Below, one piece after another: positions 42,450 to 52,174 of a stretch of DNA of 64,000 nucleotides. The notes beneath the pieces are model-generated. The model worked only from the letters and a program-made list of their open reading frames with translations, had not been told where the DNA came from and ran no database searches. The stretch is from JBMNGN01 sp050949865 (GTDB taxonomy: Bacteria > Bacillota > Syntrophomonadia > Syntrophomonadales > Syntrophomonadaceae), in assembly GCA_050949865.1 (NCBI GenBank), contig JBMNGN010000004.1, positions 62,001-126,000 of the forward strand, read 5' to 3'. How positions within the stretch are numbered: position 1 is the stretch's first letter; the number at the start of each line of letters is the position of its first letter. Position numbers and translations under genes: made by a program.

Positions 42450-44195
42450 TTATAAGTTTGCCATTCCGCGGTACACCCTCCCTGCTGGAGTATCCAGGGT
42501 TATCAACATATTATCTTTTAAAACCGAGGTACAATTGGCTGCCCCAACTAATACTGGTATCCGGGCATTTAATCCCATAACAGCAGCATTGGATGTCAAA
42601 CCGCCTTCTTCAGCTATCAAGGCCGAAATTATGCTTAAATAAGGGGCAAGGAAGCTTTCGGCACTGGTTGTAACCACAATATCCCCGGGGTTAATCTTTT
42701 CCGCATCTTCTGGATTGATTACAATCCTGGCCTTGCCTTTGACCGTTTCTTTCCCCAGGCCAATCCCCTCAAGCAATATTTCTCCTATGAGATGAACTTT
42801 TAAGAGGTTAGTAGTTCCTGAAATACCGGTTGGTACTCCTGCAGTAAGCACTACCAAATCCCCGTTTTTTACATATTCATTTTGTATGGCTTGTTTGACT
42901 GATTCCTCAAAAAGGCTGTCGGTACCCTCAGTTTCAGGGATTAATACCGGGTTAACACCCCATACTATGGCCAGCTTATTGAGTATCTCCGGCCGGGGAG
43001 TAGCTGCAACTATGTCTGCCTGGGGCCGGTACTTGGCAACCATTTTAGCTGTCAGCCCGGTGGTAGTGGCGGTTATAATGGCGGATGCCCCCAGGTTTAA
43101 AGCAGTAGCGCAAGTAGCAAAGCTTATAGCATCGGTAACCGACAATACACCATGGACCCGCCTGCGCCTGAGAATCTCCGTGTAAGGCAGTACTTGCTCA
43201 GTCCGGGTTGCTATCCTGGCCATGGTTCTTACCACCTCAACCGGGTACTTCCCTGCTGCTGTTTCACCCGATAACATGATAGCATCAGCCCCATCAAAAA
43301 CAGCGTTAGCGATATCGGATACCTCAGCCCGGGTCGGTCTGGGGTTTACCATCATCGATTCGAGCATCTGGGTGGCAATTATTACTACTTTACCTGCCAG
43401 GCTGCACTTCTCAACAATGGTCTTTTGTACCAGGGGAACATCTTCAGCGGGAATCTCAACCCCCAGATCTCCCCTGGCCACCATTACTCCGTCGGCAATC
43501 TGGATTATGTCTTCCAGGTTGTCAACGCCCTCCTGGCTCTCTATTTTGGCAATGATGTCAATATTAGCCTCCCGTTGCTCAAGCAAGCGCTTGATTTGTA
43601 AAACATCATCTGCAGTCCGTACAAACGAGGCCGCTATAAAATCCACCTTATTGTCTATACCAAAGTTGATATCTTCAATATCTTTTTCACTTAGAAAAGG
43701 CAGTTTTATCCTGGCTCCAGGAATATTTATCCCCTTTTTGTCGGTCAGCTCTCCCCCACTGAGCACCCTGCACATGATATCGGTGTTTTCAATCTGTTCC
43801 ACCTGCAGTCTGATTATTCCGTCAGCCAGCAGGATTTCAGTGTCTTTGGCTATTTCCTGCGGCAGGTTACTATAGTTGACACTAACCTGGGTTTCGTCAC
43901 CAACAATATCTCGGGTGGTAAGGGTAAAAGTCTGCCCGCTTTCCAGGTATATCCTGCCATTTTGCAGTTTTCCGGTTCTTATCTCCGGACCTTTGGTGTC
44001 AAGCATTATGGCAATGGTTTTATTATTTTCCAGTGCCGTGGTACGGATGGTTTCAATCCTCTTTTTATGTTCTGCATGGATTCCATGAGAGAAGTTGAGC
44101 CGGGCAATATTCATGCCCATCTCCATCATCTGCCTCAAAGTATCCTTATCTTCGCTAGCAGGGCCTATTGTACAAACTATCTTGGTTTTTCTCAT
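42450..44195 (-). CDS. pyk: Pyruvate kinase with C-terminal PEP-utiliser domain
   Basis: 581 residues from ATG 44195 (RKTKIVCTIGPAS; AGGGGTAG site). The barrel contains MGMNIARLNFSHG, LLADGIIRLQVEQ, ARGDLGVEIP and the FDGADAIMLSGETAAGKYPVE signature. After the regulatory domain comes a 100-residue PEP-utiliser swivel domain (KGKARIVINPEDAEKINPGDIVVTTSA ... GGLTSNAAVMGLNARIPVLVG) as in Bacillus and clostridial enzymes. It converts PEP and ADP to pyruvate and ATP. The gene abuts pfkA (18-bp gap), forming a glycolytic operon. Confidence 0.97.
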   Translation of the reverse strand: MRKTKIVCTIGPASEDKDTLRQMMEMGMNIARLNFSHGIHAEHKKRIETIRTTALENNKTIAIMLDTKGPEIRTGKLQNGRIYLESGQTFTLTTRDIVGDETQVSVNYSNLPQEIAKDTEILLADGIIRLQVEQIENTDIMCRVLSGGELTDKKGINIPGARIKLPFLSEKDIEDINFGIDNKVDFIAASFVRTADDVLQIKRLLEQREANIDIIAKIESQEGVDNLEDIIQIADGVMVARGDLGVEIPAEDVPLVQKTIVEKCSLAGKVVIIATQMLESMMVNPRPTRAEVSDIANAVFDGADAIMLSGETAAGKYPVEVVRTMARIATRTEQVLPYTEILRRRRVHGVLSVTDAISFATCATALNLGASAIITATTTGLTAKMVAKYRPQADIVAATPRPEILNKLAIVWGVNPVLIPETEGTDSLFEESVKQAIQNEYVKNGDLVVLTAGVPTGISGTTNLLKVHLIGEILLEGIGLGKETVKGKARIVINPEDAEKINPGDIVVTTSAESFLAPYLSIISALIAEEGGLTSNAAVMGLNARIPVLVGAANCTSVLKDNMLITLDTPAGRVYRGMANL

Positions 44196-44212
44196 AAAAA
44201 CTACCCCTGTCA

Positions 44213-45172
44213 TTAAATAGATAATACCCGGGCGATTTCAAACATCGCTAATTCAGGCGTTTTGGTACCCTTGATTACTTCTGCCAACGGAATGGGAGTA
44301 ATCCTTCCTTCCCATCCGGCAGTCATTAAACTTCTCTTGCCCTGGTCAATCCAGTCTACGGCTGCCTTGCCCATAGATGAAGCCAGGATTCTATCAGCTG
44401 CAGTCGGTGTTCCTCCTCTTTGGACATGACCAAAAATGCTTACCCTGGTATCATGACCGGTTCTTTTTTCCAGCTCATCTTTTAATTCCATTACTGGATA
44501 AACTCCTTCTGCTACAACGATGATGCTGTGCAGTTTTCCTCTTTTGATCCCATTTAGTACCTTTTCCACTACGGAATCTAAATCAATCTCTATTTCTGGT
44601 ATCAGAATTGATTCAGCACCACCTGCTACTCCTGCAGCCAGGGCTATCTCACCGCAATCTCTCCCCATAACTTCAATAATAAAGATCCTTCCGTGGCTGG
44701 TAGCTGTATCCCTGATCCGGTTAATAGCCTCAAGTGCAGTATTAACGGCCGTATCAAATCCGATGGATCTGGTATAGACAATATCATTATCAATAGTAGC
44801 TGGAATTCCCATGACATTAATACCTAATTTACTCAATTCGTATCCGCCTCTTAAGCTGCCATTGCCGCCGATTACCACCAGACTATCTATACCTCGGTTT
44901 TCCAAACTATTTTTGGCCAATCTCCTGCCATCTTCATTCAAAAAAGACATGGAGCGTGAAGTGTGGAGAATTGTTCCTCCCCGGTGGATTATATCTGCAA
45001 CTGAACTCCGAGTCATTTCAATAAAGTTGCCCATTATAAGTCCTTCGAAGCCTTGGTGAACCCCATATACCTCCATATCCAAGTAAAGAGCAGTACGTAC
45101 TACTGCTCTAATAGCAGCATTCATACCCGGGGCGTCTCCCCCGCTGGTTAACAAGGCTATTTTTTTGGCCAA
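44213..45172 (-). CDS. pfkA: 6-phosphofructokinase
   Basis: 319 residues from TTG 45172 with GAGGAGGGAG upstream, matching the standard PfkA length. Motifs: LLTSGGDAPGMNAAIRAVVR (ATP), GGNGSLRGGYEL (GGNGS, where PfkA of Bacillus has GGDGS), TIDNDIVYTRSIGFDTAVNT with the catalytic TIDND, and VMGRDCGEIAL. The GGNGS variation at the magnesium/ATP side (Asp to Asn) is noteworthy, because the Asp103-type residue marks ATP use; Gly/Asn changes there occur in atypical or PPi-using enzymes. It commits fructose-6-phosphate to glycolysis. Confidence 0.93.
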   Translation of the reverse strand: MAKKIALLTSGGDAPGMNAAIRAVVRTALYLDMEVYGVHQGFEGLIMGNFIEMTRSSVADIIHRGGTILHTSRSMSFLNEDGRRLAKNSLENRGIDSLVVIGGNGSLRGGYELSKLGINVMGIPATIDNDIVYTRSIGFDTAVNTALEAINRIRDTATSHGRIFIIEVMGRDCGEIALAAGVAGGAESILIPEIEIDLDSVVEKVLNGIKRGKLHSIIVVAEGVYPVMELKDELEKRTGHDTRVSIFGHVQRGGTPTAADRILASSMGKAAVDWIDQGKRSLMTAGWEGRITPIPLAEVIKGTKTPELAMFEIARVLSI

Positions 45173-45236
45173 TAAGCTCCCTCCTCTCAAAGCCTTAAGA
45201 ATAACCAGATATTCCCTAGCCTACGTTCTACGTAAA

Positions 45237-45482
45237 TCATTGACTCTTGCCACTGTGGCCTTCACTGGTCAGGTTTCCGTAACGGTGGGTAATCTGGGCG
45301 TTCCCCCTTATTTTAATCGCTGATGTATGTTCTGTAAATTGAAGTATAATCACTTCGCCTTTATCCAGTTTTTCGGTGTGATGAAACCTAGTGTCTTTTC
45401 CCCGGGTGAGGCCCATAATAGTAACCCCATTTTCCAGGGCCTTTATTACTATATAGTCTTGTCCCGCATAATATTCATTCAT
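45237..45482 (-). CDS. mtrB: Tryptophan RNA-binding attenuation protein (TRAP)
   Basis: 81 residues, very close to Bacillus TRAP: DYIVIKALENGVTIMGLTRGKDTRFHHTEKLDKGEVIILQFTEHTSAIKIRG. RNA-contact residues of the KxDTxFHH... and KIRG segments are kept. Eleven subunits form a ring that binds (G/U)AG repeats in trp leader RNA when tryptophan is bound. GGAGG precedes the ATG. It lies between dnaE and pfkA, not near trp genes, so targets are elsewhere; no run of GAG/UAG triplets of the needed length was found nearby. Confidence 0.95.
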   Translation of the reverse strand: MNEYYAGQDYIVIKALENGVTIMGLTRGKDTRFHHTEKLDKGEVIILQFTEHTSAIKIRGNAQITHRYGNLTSEGHSGKSQ

Positions 45483-45557
45483 GCATTGACCTCCTTTATA
45501 ATCAACTCCTTTTTTATCTTCATTTCTCTTCCCGTATTGCTATAAGACGATAACCGA

Positions 45558-48500
45558 CTAACCAAACCATACATTGCCCTTTCCACAAATTGTTTCTAAA
45601 TCCTCCTTAAGGTTTTGGCTGGCTAAGACATTAAACTCAGGATTGAGAATAATTACCTTGCTCCCGGGGCGGTGAAGATAAACCGAAACCCCCCCCGGAT
45701 AGGCTTTCAGCACTTCAATCAGGCAGCTTTTAATACCATTATGGTTGTTACCCAAGTATATATGCAGCTCCTTAATTATTGATGGTATTGAGCATATCCT
45801 CCTAGCGGATATTTTGGGCGGATCTTCCAGGTGGTTCAAAAACCCTTCGACAATTACTGCCTGATCATTACCCAATAAATCCATGTACTTCCGGTACGCG
45901 GCCGGGAACATAAGGGTTTCAATCCTCCCGCTCATATCCTCCAGCAGGAAGCTGGCATACCCATCACCTCTGCGGCTTACCTTCCGGCTCAGGTTGGTAA
46001 TTATTCCCGCTGCCCTTATATACTGGTCGTTTTCCCTTAAAACCAGTTCTGCCACCTGGTAGGTAGTGACCATCGGCAATTTACTAGCATATTCTTCCAG
46101 CGGATGGCCCGAAATGTAGAACCCCAAAACCTGTTTTTCCAGTGCCAGCTTTTCCGGGGGCTCAAATTCCCCTTGCTCTTGCGGAACCGGCTCTAAAACC
46201 AAATCACTGCAATCACCAAACAATGATATTTGATTGCTGGTTTGGCTTTGCTTGATTTGATCTGCCAGGTCTATACACTGGTCCATTATGGATAATGCCT
46301 CTTTCCTGGTCATACCCATGGAATCAAAACACCCTGCCAGAATCAGATTCTCTAACATGCGTTTATTAACAACGCTTAATTCAACTCTCTGGCAAAAGTC
46401 AAACAACGAAACAAAAGGGCTCTGCTTTCTGGCATCTACAATATGTTTAACTGCAGTCAATCCCACATTTTTAATCGCCCCTAGGCCAAAGCGGATGGCT
46501 CCTTTTACTACGGTAAAATTCTCATAGCTTTCATTAATATCCGGAGGCAGAATCTTTACCCCTAGTTTCTGACATTCCTTCAGGTAAAATACGATTTTAT
46601 CCTGGTTATCTATAACGCTGGATAAGAAGGCACACATGTATTCGGTGGGGTAGTGGGCTTTTAAATAAGCGGTTTGATAGGTAATCATGGCATATGCCGC
46701 AGAATGGCTCTTGTTAAACCCATAACCGGCAAAGCTTTCCATAAGGTCAAATAGCCTGGATGACACCTGTTCATCGATCCCATTACTGAGTGCTCCCTCA
46801 ATAAACTTACCCCTTAAGGCAATCAATTCCTCCGGCTTCTTTTTCCCCATGGCCCGGCGTAAAATGTCAGCCTCTCCCATGGTAAAATCAGCTAGTTCAC
46901 TGGCAATTTTCATTACCTGTTCCTGGTAAAGGATTACCCCATAGGTTTCTTCCAAAATGCTCTTTAACCGGGGATCAACGTATTCTATTTCCTTTTTTTG
47001 ATGTTTACAATTAATAAAATCCTCCACCATGCCGCTTCCCAACGGTCCAGGCCTATACAAAGCAATAATGGCGATTAAATCTTCGATTCGGTTGGGTTTC
47101 ATCTCCCTCAATATGCGCCTTAACCCATCGCTTTCTAGCTGGAAGACACCGACCGTATCCCCCTGGCCTAGAAGCTTATAAACCCGTTTGTCATCCAATG
47201 GCAGGTTATCAAGATTGATTTCCACGCCTCGGGTTTTTTTCACAATATCTATAGTCCTATCAATAACCGTCAGGGTTCGCAAACCTAAAATATCCATTTT
47301 CAGCAATCCGATATCTTCAACTGTTTCCTTGGTAAACTGGGTTACTATATGTCCTTCCGGGGTTTTCTGCAAAGGAAGAATGGTGCTCAGAGGTTCCTTG
47401 CCAATTACTACCCCTGCGGCATGGATCGAGGCATGCCGGGGCAATCCTTCAAGAATACGGGCGGTATCAATAATTTTCCGGGCATTATAATCGTTTTTAT
47501 ACCGGTTCAAGAGATCCGGAGAAATCTCTAATGATCGGTCTATAGTCACCCCGATCTCAATGGGGACCATTTTCGCTATTTGATCTACTTCCGCATAGGG
47601 TACATTTAGAGCCCGGCCCACATCCCTGATGGCTGCCCGGGCGGCCATAGTGCCAAAAGTAATGATTTGGGCTACTTTATCTGCCCCATAGGATCTGATT
47701 ATATAATCAATTACCTGGTCCCGTTTATCAAAGCAAAAATCGATATCGATATCCGGCATACTTACCCTTTCAGGGTTGAGAAACCGCTCAAATAACAATC
47801 CATATCGTAACGGATCTATGGTGGTGATATCCAGTAAATAAGAAACCAGGCTGCCGGCTGCCGAACCCCTCCCCGGGCCAACTGCAATCCCGTTTTGCTT
47901 TGCCCAGTTCACCAGGTCCTGTACTATTAAAAAATAGGTGGCGAATCCCATGCTATTAATAGTTGCCAGTTCGTACTCCATCCTCTGGATCACCTCAGGA
48001 ACTGGATGGGGATATTTTTGCCTTAGTTTTTGTCTGACCAGATGGCTGAGATAAGTTTCGGCAGTGAAACCACTGGGTATTTGAAAACCTGGAAGATGAA
48101 ATTCTCCAAAGCTAAAGTCCAGGTTGCATTGTTCAGCAATTCTAACCGTGTTTTCCAGTGATTCTTTATATCTGGAAAAGAGCAGCTCCATTTCTTCGGA
48201 GCTCTTGAAGTAAAACTCGTTACTGGGAAATCTTAGCCTTTGCTCATCAGTTACAATGGAACCGGTCTGAATACAGAGCAGTATATCGTGGTCCGATGCA
48301 TCCTTCTGGTTTATGTAATGAATGTCATTGGTAGCTACCAGGGGTATGCCGGTTTGCTTACTGATGGCGGCCAGGCCTTCAATCACTTCCTTTTCTTCCG
48401 GCATTCCATGATCCTGAATTTCAAGATAGAAATTACCCAAGCCAAAAATATCCTGGTAGAGCAGGGCAGTATTAACTGCCTCCTGGTAATTACCGGCCAA

Positions 48501-48947
48501 AATAATCCGGGGTATTTCTCCGGCAATACATCCTGACAAGGCTATTAACCCTTCACTGTACTGCTGCAACAACTCCTTGTCCACCCTGGGCTTATAATAG
48601 AAACCTTCCATATATGCCCGGCTGACCAGCTGCAACAGGTTTTTATAACCATTCTCATTTTTGCACAGGAGTACAAGGTGATGAAAATTATCATCGACAT
48701 GGGCCTGTTTATCCAGGCGGTGCCGGGGAGCCACATAAACCTCACAGCCGATAATCGGTTTTACCCCTCTCTTTTTGGCTTCCCGGTAGAAATCAATTAC
48801 TCCGTATAATACCCCGTGATCGGTGATGGCAACTGCCGGCATATCCATATCGGCCGCTCTGGCAACCAGGTCTTTAATCCGGCAGGCACCATCCAACAGG
48901 CTGTATTCGGAGTGGTTATGTAAATGCACAAATCCCTTCAAATCCAA
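45558..48947 (-). CDS. dnaE: DNA polymerase III alpha subunit
   Basis: 1129 residues. PHP domain FVHLHNHSEYSLLDGACR at the N-terminus, palm with GPGRGSAAGSLVSYLL (357-372) and the catalytic PDIDIDF at 398-404, HhH region (DILRRAMGKKKPEEL, ESFAGYGFNKSHSAAYAMITYQTAYLKAHYP), and an OB fold (IRAAGIITNLSRKVSRRGDGYASFLLED). It is the DnaE1-type replicative or lagging-strand polymerase. Full length, no anomaly. A short C-terminal tail after the OB fold ends CGKGNVWFG. Confidence 0.97.
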   Translation of the reverse strand: MDLKGFVHLHNHSEYSLLDGACRIKDLVARAADMDMPAVAITDHGVLYGVIDFYREAKKRGVKPIIGCEVYVAPRHRLDKQAHVDDNFHHLVLLCKNENGYKNLLQLVSRAYMEGFYYKPRVDKELLQQYSEGLIALSGCIAGEIPRIILAGNYQEAVNTALLYQDIFGLGNFYLEIQDHGMPEEKEVIEGLAAISKQTGIPLVATNDIHYINQKDASDHDILLCIQTGSIVTDEQRLRFPSNEFYFKSSEEMELLFSRYKESLENTVRIAEQCNLDFSFGEFHLPGFQIPSGFTAETYLSHLVRQKLRQKYPHPVPEVIQRMEYELATINSMGFATYFLIVQDLVNWAKQNGIAVGPGRGSAAGSLVSYLLDITTIDPLRYGLLFERFLNPERVSMPDIDIDFCFDKRDQVIDYIIRSYGADKVAQIITFGTMAARAAIRDVGRALNVPYAEVDQIAKMVPIEIGVTIDRSLEISPDLLNRYKNDYNARKIIDTARILEGLPRHASIHAAGVVIGKEPLSTILPLQKTPEGHIVTQFTKETVEDIGLLKMDILGLRTLTVIDRTIDIVKKTRGVEINLDNLPLDDKRVYKLLGQGDTVGVFQLESDGLRRILREMKPNRIEDLIAIIALYRPGPLGSGMVEDFINCKHQKKEIEYVDPRLKSILEETYGVILYQEQVMKIASELADFTMGEADILRRAMGKKKPEELIALRGKFIEGALSNGIDEQVSSRLFDLMESFAGYGFNKSHSAAYAMITYQTAYLKAHYPTEYMCAFLSSVIDNQDKIVFYLKECQKLGVKILPPDINESYENFTVVKGAIRFGLGAIKNVGLTAVKHIVDARKQSPFVSLFDFCQRVELSVVNKRMLENLILAGCFDSMGMTRKEALSIMDQCIDLADQIKQSQTSNQISLFGDCSDLVLEPVPQEQGEFEPPEKLALEKQVLGFYISGHPLEEYASKLPMVTTYQVAELVLRENDQYIRAAGIITNLSRKVSRRGDGYASFLLEDMSGRIETLMFPAAYRKYMDLLGNDQAVIVEGFLNHLEDPPKISARRICSIPSIIKELHIYLGNNHNGIKSCLIEVLKAYPGGVSVYLHRPGSKVIILNPEFNVLASQNLKEDLETICGKGNVWFG

Positions 48948-49074
48948 TTCTCCTTGGCGTTTTATTTAGGAAGGGTTGACGGTATGGGCTTGGCAAATCT
49001 GCTATTTTTGATTATAACCAGAGATTATCAAGCATGATATCATTAAGTATATAATAACTAAATGAACAAAAAAG

Positions 49075-49097
49075 AGGCAACCATCCTGGCTGCCTCC
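49075..49097 (-). terminator. Terminator of the SASP gene
   Basis: GAGGCA and TGCCTC with an inner CCA/TGG pairing form a stem; read leftward the sequence CTTTTTTG follows. Seven bp after the stop of the spore protein gene. Confidence 0.85.
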
Positions 49098-49103
49098 TTT
49101 AGC

Positions 49104-49295
49104 CTACTTATTCCGTTCTTGCAGTCTCTTGCGCATTATTCCTCCTACCCGTCCACAAGCCTCATTGCTTAATGATTCCCAACCTTGACTTTCGATCTGA
49201 TCCCAAATCCCGAGCTCCTTGGCAATCTCCATCTTCAGGAGTTCCCTTTCATCCATAATAGCTTTCTTTTTATTATTCTTGGGAATAACAACCAC
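49104..49295 (-). CDS. Alpha/beta-type small acid-soluble spore protein
   Basis: 63 residues with the SASP pattern LLKMEIAKELGIWDQIESQGWESLSNEACGRVGGIMRKRL: the family has a KxEIAxELG segment with the protease-cut site and a G-W-x-x-L ... GxVGG-x-M-(V/R) DNA-binding segment. It coats spore DNA and is degraded on germination. The 10-residue N-terminal extension (VVIPKNNKKK) is somewhat long. It marks the organism as an endospore former. Confidence 0.9.
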   Translation of the reverse strand: MVVIPKNNKKKAIMDERELLKMEIAKELGIWDQIESQGWESLSNEACGRVGGIMRKRLQERNK

Positions 49296-49346
49296 CTCTC
49301 AACTGTAGTTATGATTATTATTCCCCGAGCACCAATCGATTATTTG

Positions 49347-50054
49347 TTATATTTGCTCGGTAAACTTAAAGAGGTCCTTAATGCTCCCTCTCCAATCCGG
49401 TTTGAGATCGAATCCCTTGTCAATCAGCATATCTTCCACCAGGAAGGTCTTCATGCCAATTTGCCCTGCAATTATGTCCTCGCCCACATCGTTACCCACC
49501 ATCAAACAATCGGCCGGTTTTACCCCGATCCTGTCCACTATTTCCTCATAATACTCAATATGCGGTTTACAGAAATGCATATTCTCATAACTGGTTACAA
49601 GAGCGTACGGAAATTTGCTTACCCCCGCCCATTTTAGCCTGTAGTATATAGCCTTCAAGGGGTATACAGGATTAGTGGCAATTACTATTTTAATCCCCTT
49701 TTTAAACAGCCTGGCCATCATGTCCGGGACTCCGGGAATCAATCGGCAGTATCGGTTTAAAGCTGGAAAACGGGTATCATAAAAAGTATCAAAAAATTTC
49801 ATAAAAACCCAGGGTGGATAATCCCAATTATTGAAAAAGTCCTTCATAAATACCTCTTCATTGCTGCGGCTAGGGTCGCGATTGGAAATCATAACGTGGG
49901 TGGATTTAAATACCTGTTTTACCAGCTTTTCACTCTCTGCATATCCTAATTCTTCAGCCATATCGGCCATACTTTTAAAGTAATGCTGCAAGAAAATATT
50001 CATATCAATATCGAGCAGTGTACCATCGAGATCGAATAAAATTGCCTTAAACAC
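49347..50054 (-). CDS. HAD-superfamily phosphatase
   Basis: 235 residues with the HAD motifs: FDLDGTLLDID (nucleophile and acid Asp), IVIATNP (motif II), K in HFCKPHIEYYEE (motif III), and MVGNDVGEDIIAG (motif IV). The cap is helical (C1 type; FLQHYFKSMADMAEELGYAE). Substrate unknown; similar proteins are phosphoglycolate-phosphatase-like. Stands alone. Confidence 0.88.
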   Translation of the reverse strand: MFKAILFDLDGTLLDIDMNIFLQHYFKSMADMAEELGYAESEKLVKQVFKSTHVMISNRDPSRSNEEVFMKDFFNNWDYPPWVFMKFFDTFYDTRFPALNRYCRLIPGVPDMMARLFKKGIKIVIATNPVYPLKAIYYRLKWAGVSKFPYALVTSYENMHFCKPHIEYYEEIVDRIGVKPADCLMVGNDVGEDIIAGQIGMKTFLVEDMLIDKGFDLKPDWRGSIKDLFKFTEQI

Positions 50055-50272
50055 TATATTTCTCCTTATTCAAATCTTTAGTCGGTTTTCCAATATGCCC
50101 AATAATTGGGTTTTGGGGCTCATAAAGCCAGGGAAATACCTGGAAACACAGTTGCCTATCCTGTATTCTTGTTCCATCTGCTCCTGATTAAACCCCTAAA
50201 TTATTTTTCCCTTTAGAAGGAATTTCTGGAAAAATATAGAAATTATTTATATTTCTTAAAGGGGGTTAAACT

Positions 50273-51442
50273 ATGTTTTTCACATTTCTCAATAAGGACG
50301 ACCATCACTACCTAGAATTTTCTGTTTTCGCCAAATATAATCCAGAACAGTTAATATATTATTATTACAACTCGGACATTAGAATCCCTTTAGACACTTA
50401 CAGCAAAATTATTGAATTGGCGGATAATCAGAAGCGTAATTCCAACCTACGGCTGTGGTCGAAGCTTTTTCAAGAAGAACTGGGTATGGAACCAGAAATC
50501 AACAGTTTGAAAGATAATGAATATATCCTTGCCAGTGGCCCTTATTATTATGAAAGAACCAATACCCGTTTTTTTGTGACTAAAAACCTGGTAAAGTATT
50601 CCGATCTCGTAACCGCAGATGACCTGGAGACCTTGAGGCTTCTGGAGGAAGTACCCCGGGTTGATAAGGAAATCATAACCTATTATAACAGCCGGAAGAA
50701 TAAAAAAAACAAAGGTAAATCCGATCTCCTAAAGGATATCAGTATTTGCATTGAATGCCTTAGGGAAACAGAGAATCTTCATAAACATATCAATTATTTC
50801 AATAAGCTGTTAGAAAACCGTTATTCCATGGTGGAGGAAAAGCTTACCGTATGTGAACCGGAAGACATACCGGACAAACCGGTAAAAGCCCCGGATACCG
50901 AAAGAAATTTCAACAATATTATTCCCTTCAATGTAATCAAATCCAGAAAAAAAAGGCAAAACCAGGAGGAAGATGGGGGCTATAACCGGGCCTTAAAAAT
51001 ATACTTTATCCGCTACCGGGAGTACGAAAAAGCCATGGAGCGCTATAAAAACGCCTTGATTAATTGGGAGGAAAACTATCAGATCTTAAAGAATCAATGC
51101 CTAAAGGAGATTGAAATCCTGGAAGAAAAGGTAAAATTAGTCCTTAAGAACTTGGCCATTTATAATGGAATTATTGAAAAGTCATATATCCATAGTAGCT
51201 ATCAGGACGTGAAAACCCTTACCAGTTTTAAGCATTACCTGGAAACCGGGCGGGCTAACGAATTACAGGATTGTATGAACCTGTTTGAGGAGGAGCGCCT
51301 TTGGGCGGAAATCAAGGCTAGCCAGGAAAGAATTGAAAACACGATTTATTTTCTTCAAAACGGTAATGACAACACCAGGCTGGCAGACGAGCACATCAGC
51401 CAGTTGATAAAAAAAGCCGACCCGGCGCCTGGGACGTGCTAG
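50273..51442 (+). CDS. Coiled-coil protein of unknown function
   Basis: 389 residues, soluble and highly charged. No family recognised. The N-terminal 120 residues are mixed (FTFLNKDDHHYLEFSVFA); from about 130 on it is mainly helical with two coiled-coil stretches (about 155-200 and 240-310; e.g. YEKAMERYKNALINWEENYQILKNQ). A KKRQNQEEDGG linker lies between. AAAGGGGGTT precedes the ATG. Possibly phage- or spore-related, but nothing proves it. Confidence 0.75.
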   Translation: MFFTFLNKDDHHYLEFSVFAKYNPEQLIYYYYNSDIRIPLDTYSKIIELADNQKRNSNLRLWSKLFQEELGMEPEINSLKDNEYILASGPYYYERTNTRFFVTKNLVKYSDLVTADDLETLRLLEEVPRVDKEIITYYNSRKNKKNKGKSDLLKDISICIECLRETENLHKHINYFNKLLENRYSMVEEKLTVCEPEDIPDKPVKAPDTERNFNNIIPFNVIKSRKKRQNQEEDGGYNRALKIYFIRYREYEKAMERYKNALINWEENYQILKNQCLKEIEILEEKVKLVLKNLAIYNGIIEKSYIHSSYQDVKTLTSFKHYLETGRANELQDCMNLFEEERLWAEIKASQERIENTIYFLQNGNDNTRLADEHISQLIKKADPAPGTC

Positions 51443-51477
51443 ACGTGCTAATTATCCTTGAACCGCAAGAAGGTCGT

Positions 51478-52137
51478 TTAATCAACCACCGTTTTGCCTG
51501 AGGGAATAAAAAAACGGTAGAATATCATTCCGGCCACAAAACCGCCAACATGGGACCAGAAGGCTATATTCCCGGGTGAACCAGCAAACACATCCACTGT
51601 ACCGGCATATAATTGAGATAGTATCCAGAAACCAAGATATAACCAGGCTGAAATGTTAATTAAAAAGAAGGGCGGGAAATAGGTTAACACCCTGGCGTGT
51701 TTGAACATAAGAAAATAGGCTCCCATAACTCCAGCTACCGCTCCTGATGCCCCTACAACCGGAATGGTTGATTGAGGGTACATCAGGCAATGGGTTAGCC
51801 CAGCAATTGTGCCACACATCATGTAAAAGAACAGGAATCTTAACTTGCCCATGCGGTCTTCAACATTATCCCCGAAAAGCCATAGGATCCACATATTTGC
51901 TATGATATGCATCCAACTGCCGTGTAAAAACATGGAGGTAAGAAAAGGAATATAACCGAGGTCCGAAATACCCTGAGTGAAATTGGCTGGTACCAGACCA
52001 AAAATATAAAAGATTCGTTCCATATATTCAAAGTCCAGGCCAATCTGATTAATAAATATATAGAAATTAGTAATTATTATTAGAATGGTGATCAAGGGGA
52101 GGCTGTTTCCAGCAGTACTATCTCTTAATGGGATCAT
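51478..52137 (-). CDS. Rhomboid intramembrane serine protease
   Basis: 219 residues with six membrane helices. Catalytic Ser131 lies in VVGASGAVAGVMGAYF and His196 in FWSHVGGFVAGMIF; HGSWMHIIANMW (71-83) supplies the conserved His and Asn81 of the oxyanion hole. It cuts membrane proteins within the bilayer. It lies 37 bp downstream of a TauE-like gene on the same strand; the two may be cotranscribed. Confidence 0.93.
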   Translation of the reverse strand: MIPLRDSTAGNSLPLITILIIITNFYIFINQIGLDFEYMERIFYIFGLVPANFTQGISDLGYIPFLTSMFLHGSWMHIIANMWILWLFGDNVEDRMGKLRFLFFYMMCGTIAGLTHCLMYPQSTIPVVGASGAVAGVMGAYFLMFKHARVLTYFPPFFLINISAWLYLGFWILSQLYAGTVDVFAGSPGNIAFWSHVGGFVAGMIFYRFFIPSGKTVVD

Positions 52138-52174
52138 TTGCCTTACTCCTAATCTATAATCGGACCCAAAGCAC

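Noticed and set aside
43222..43875. 217-codon rightward frame inside pyk
   Set aside because: Antisense shadow of pyruvate kinase, serine/alanine-rich as expected from reversed codons.
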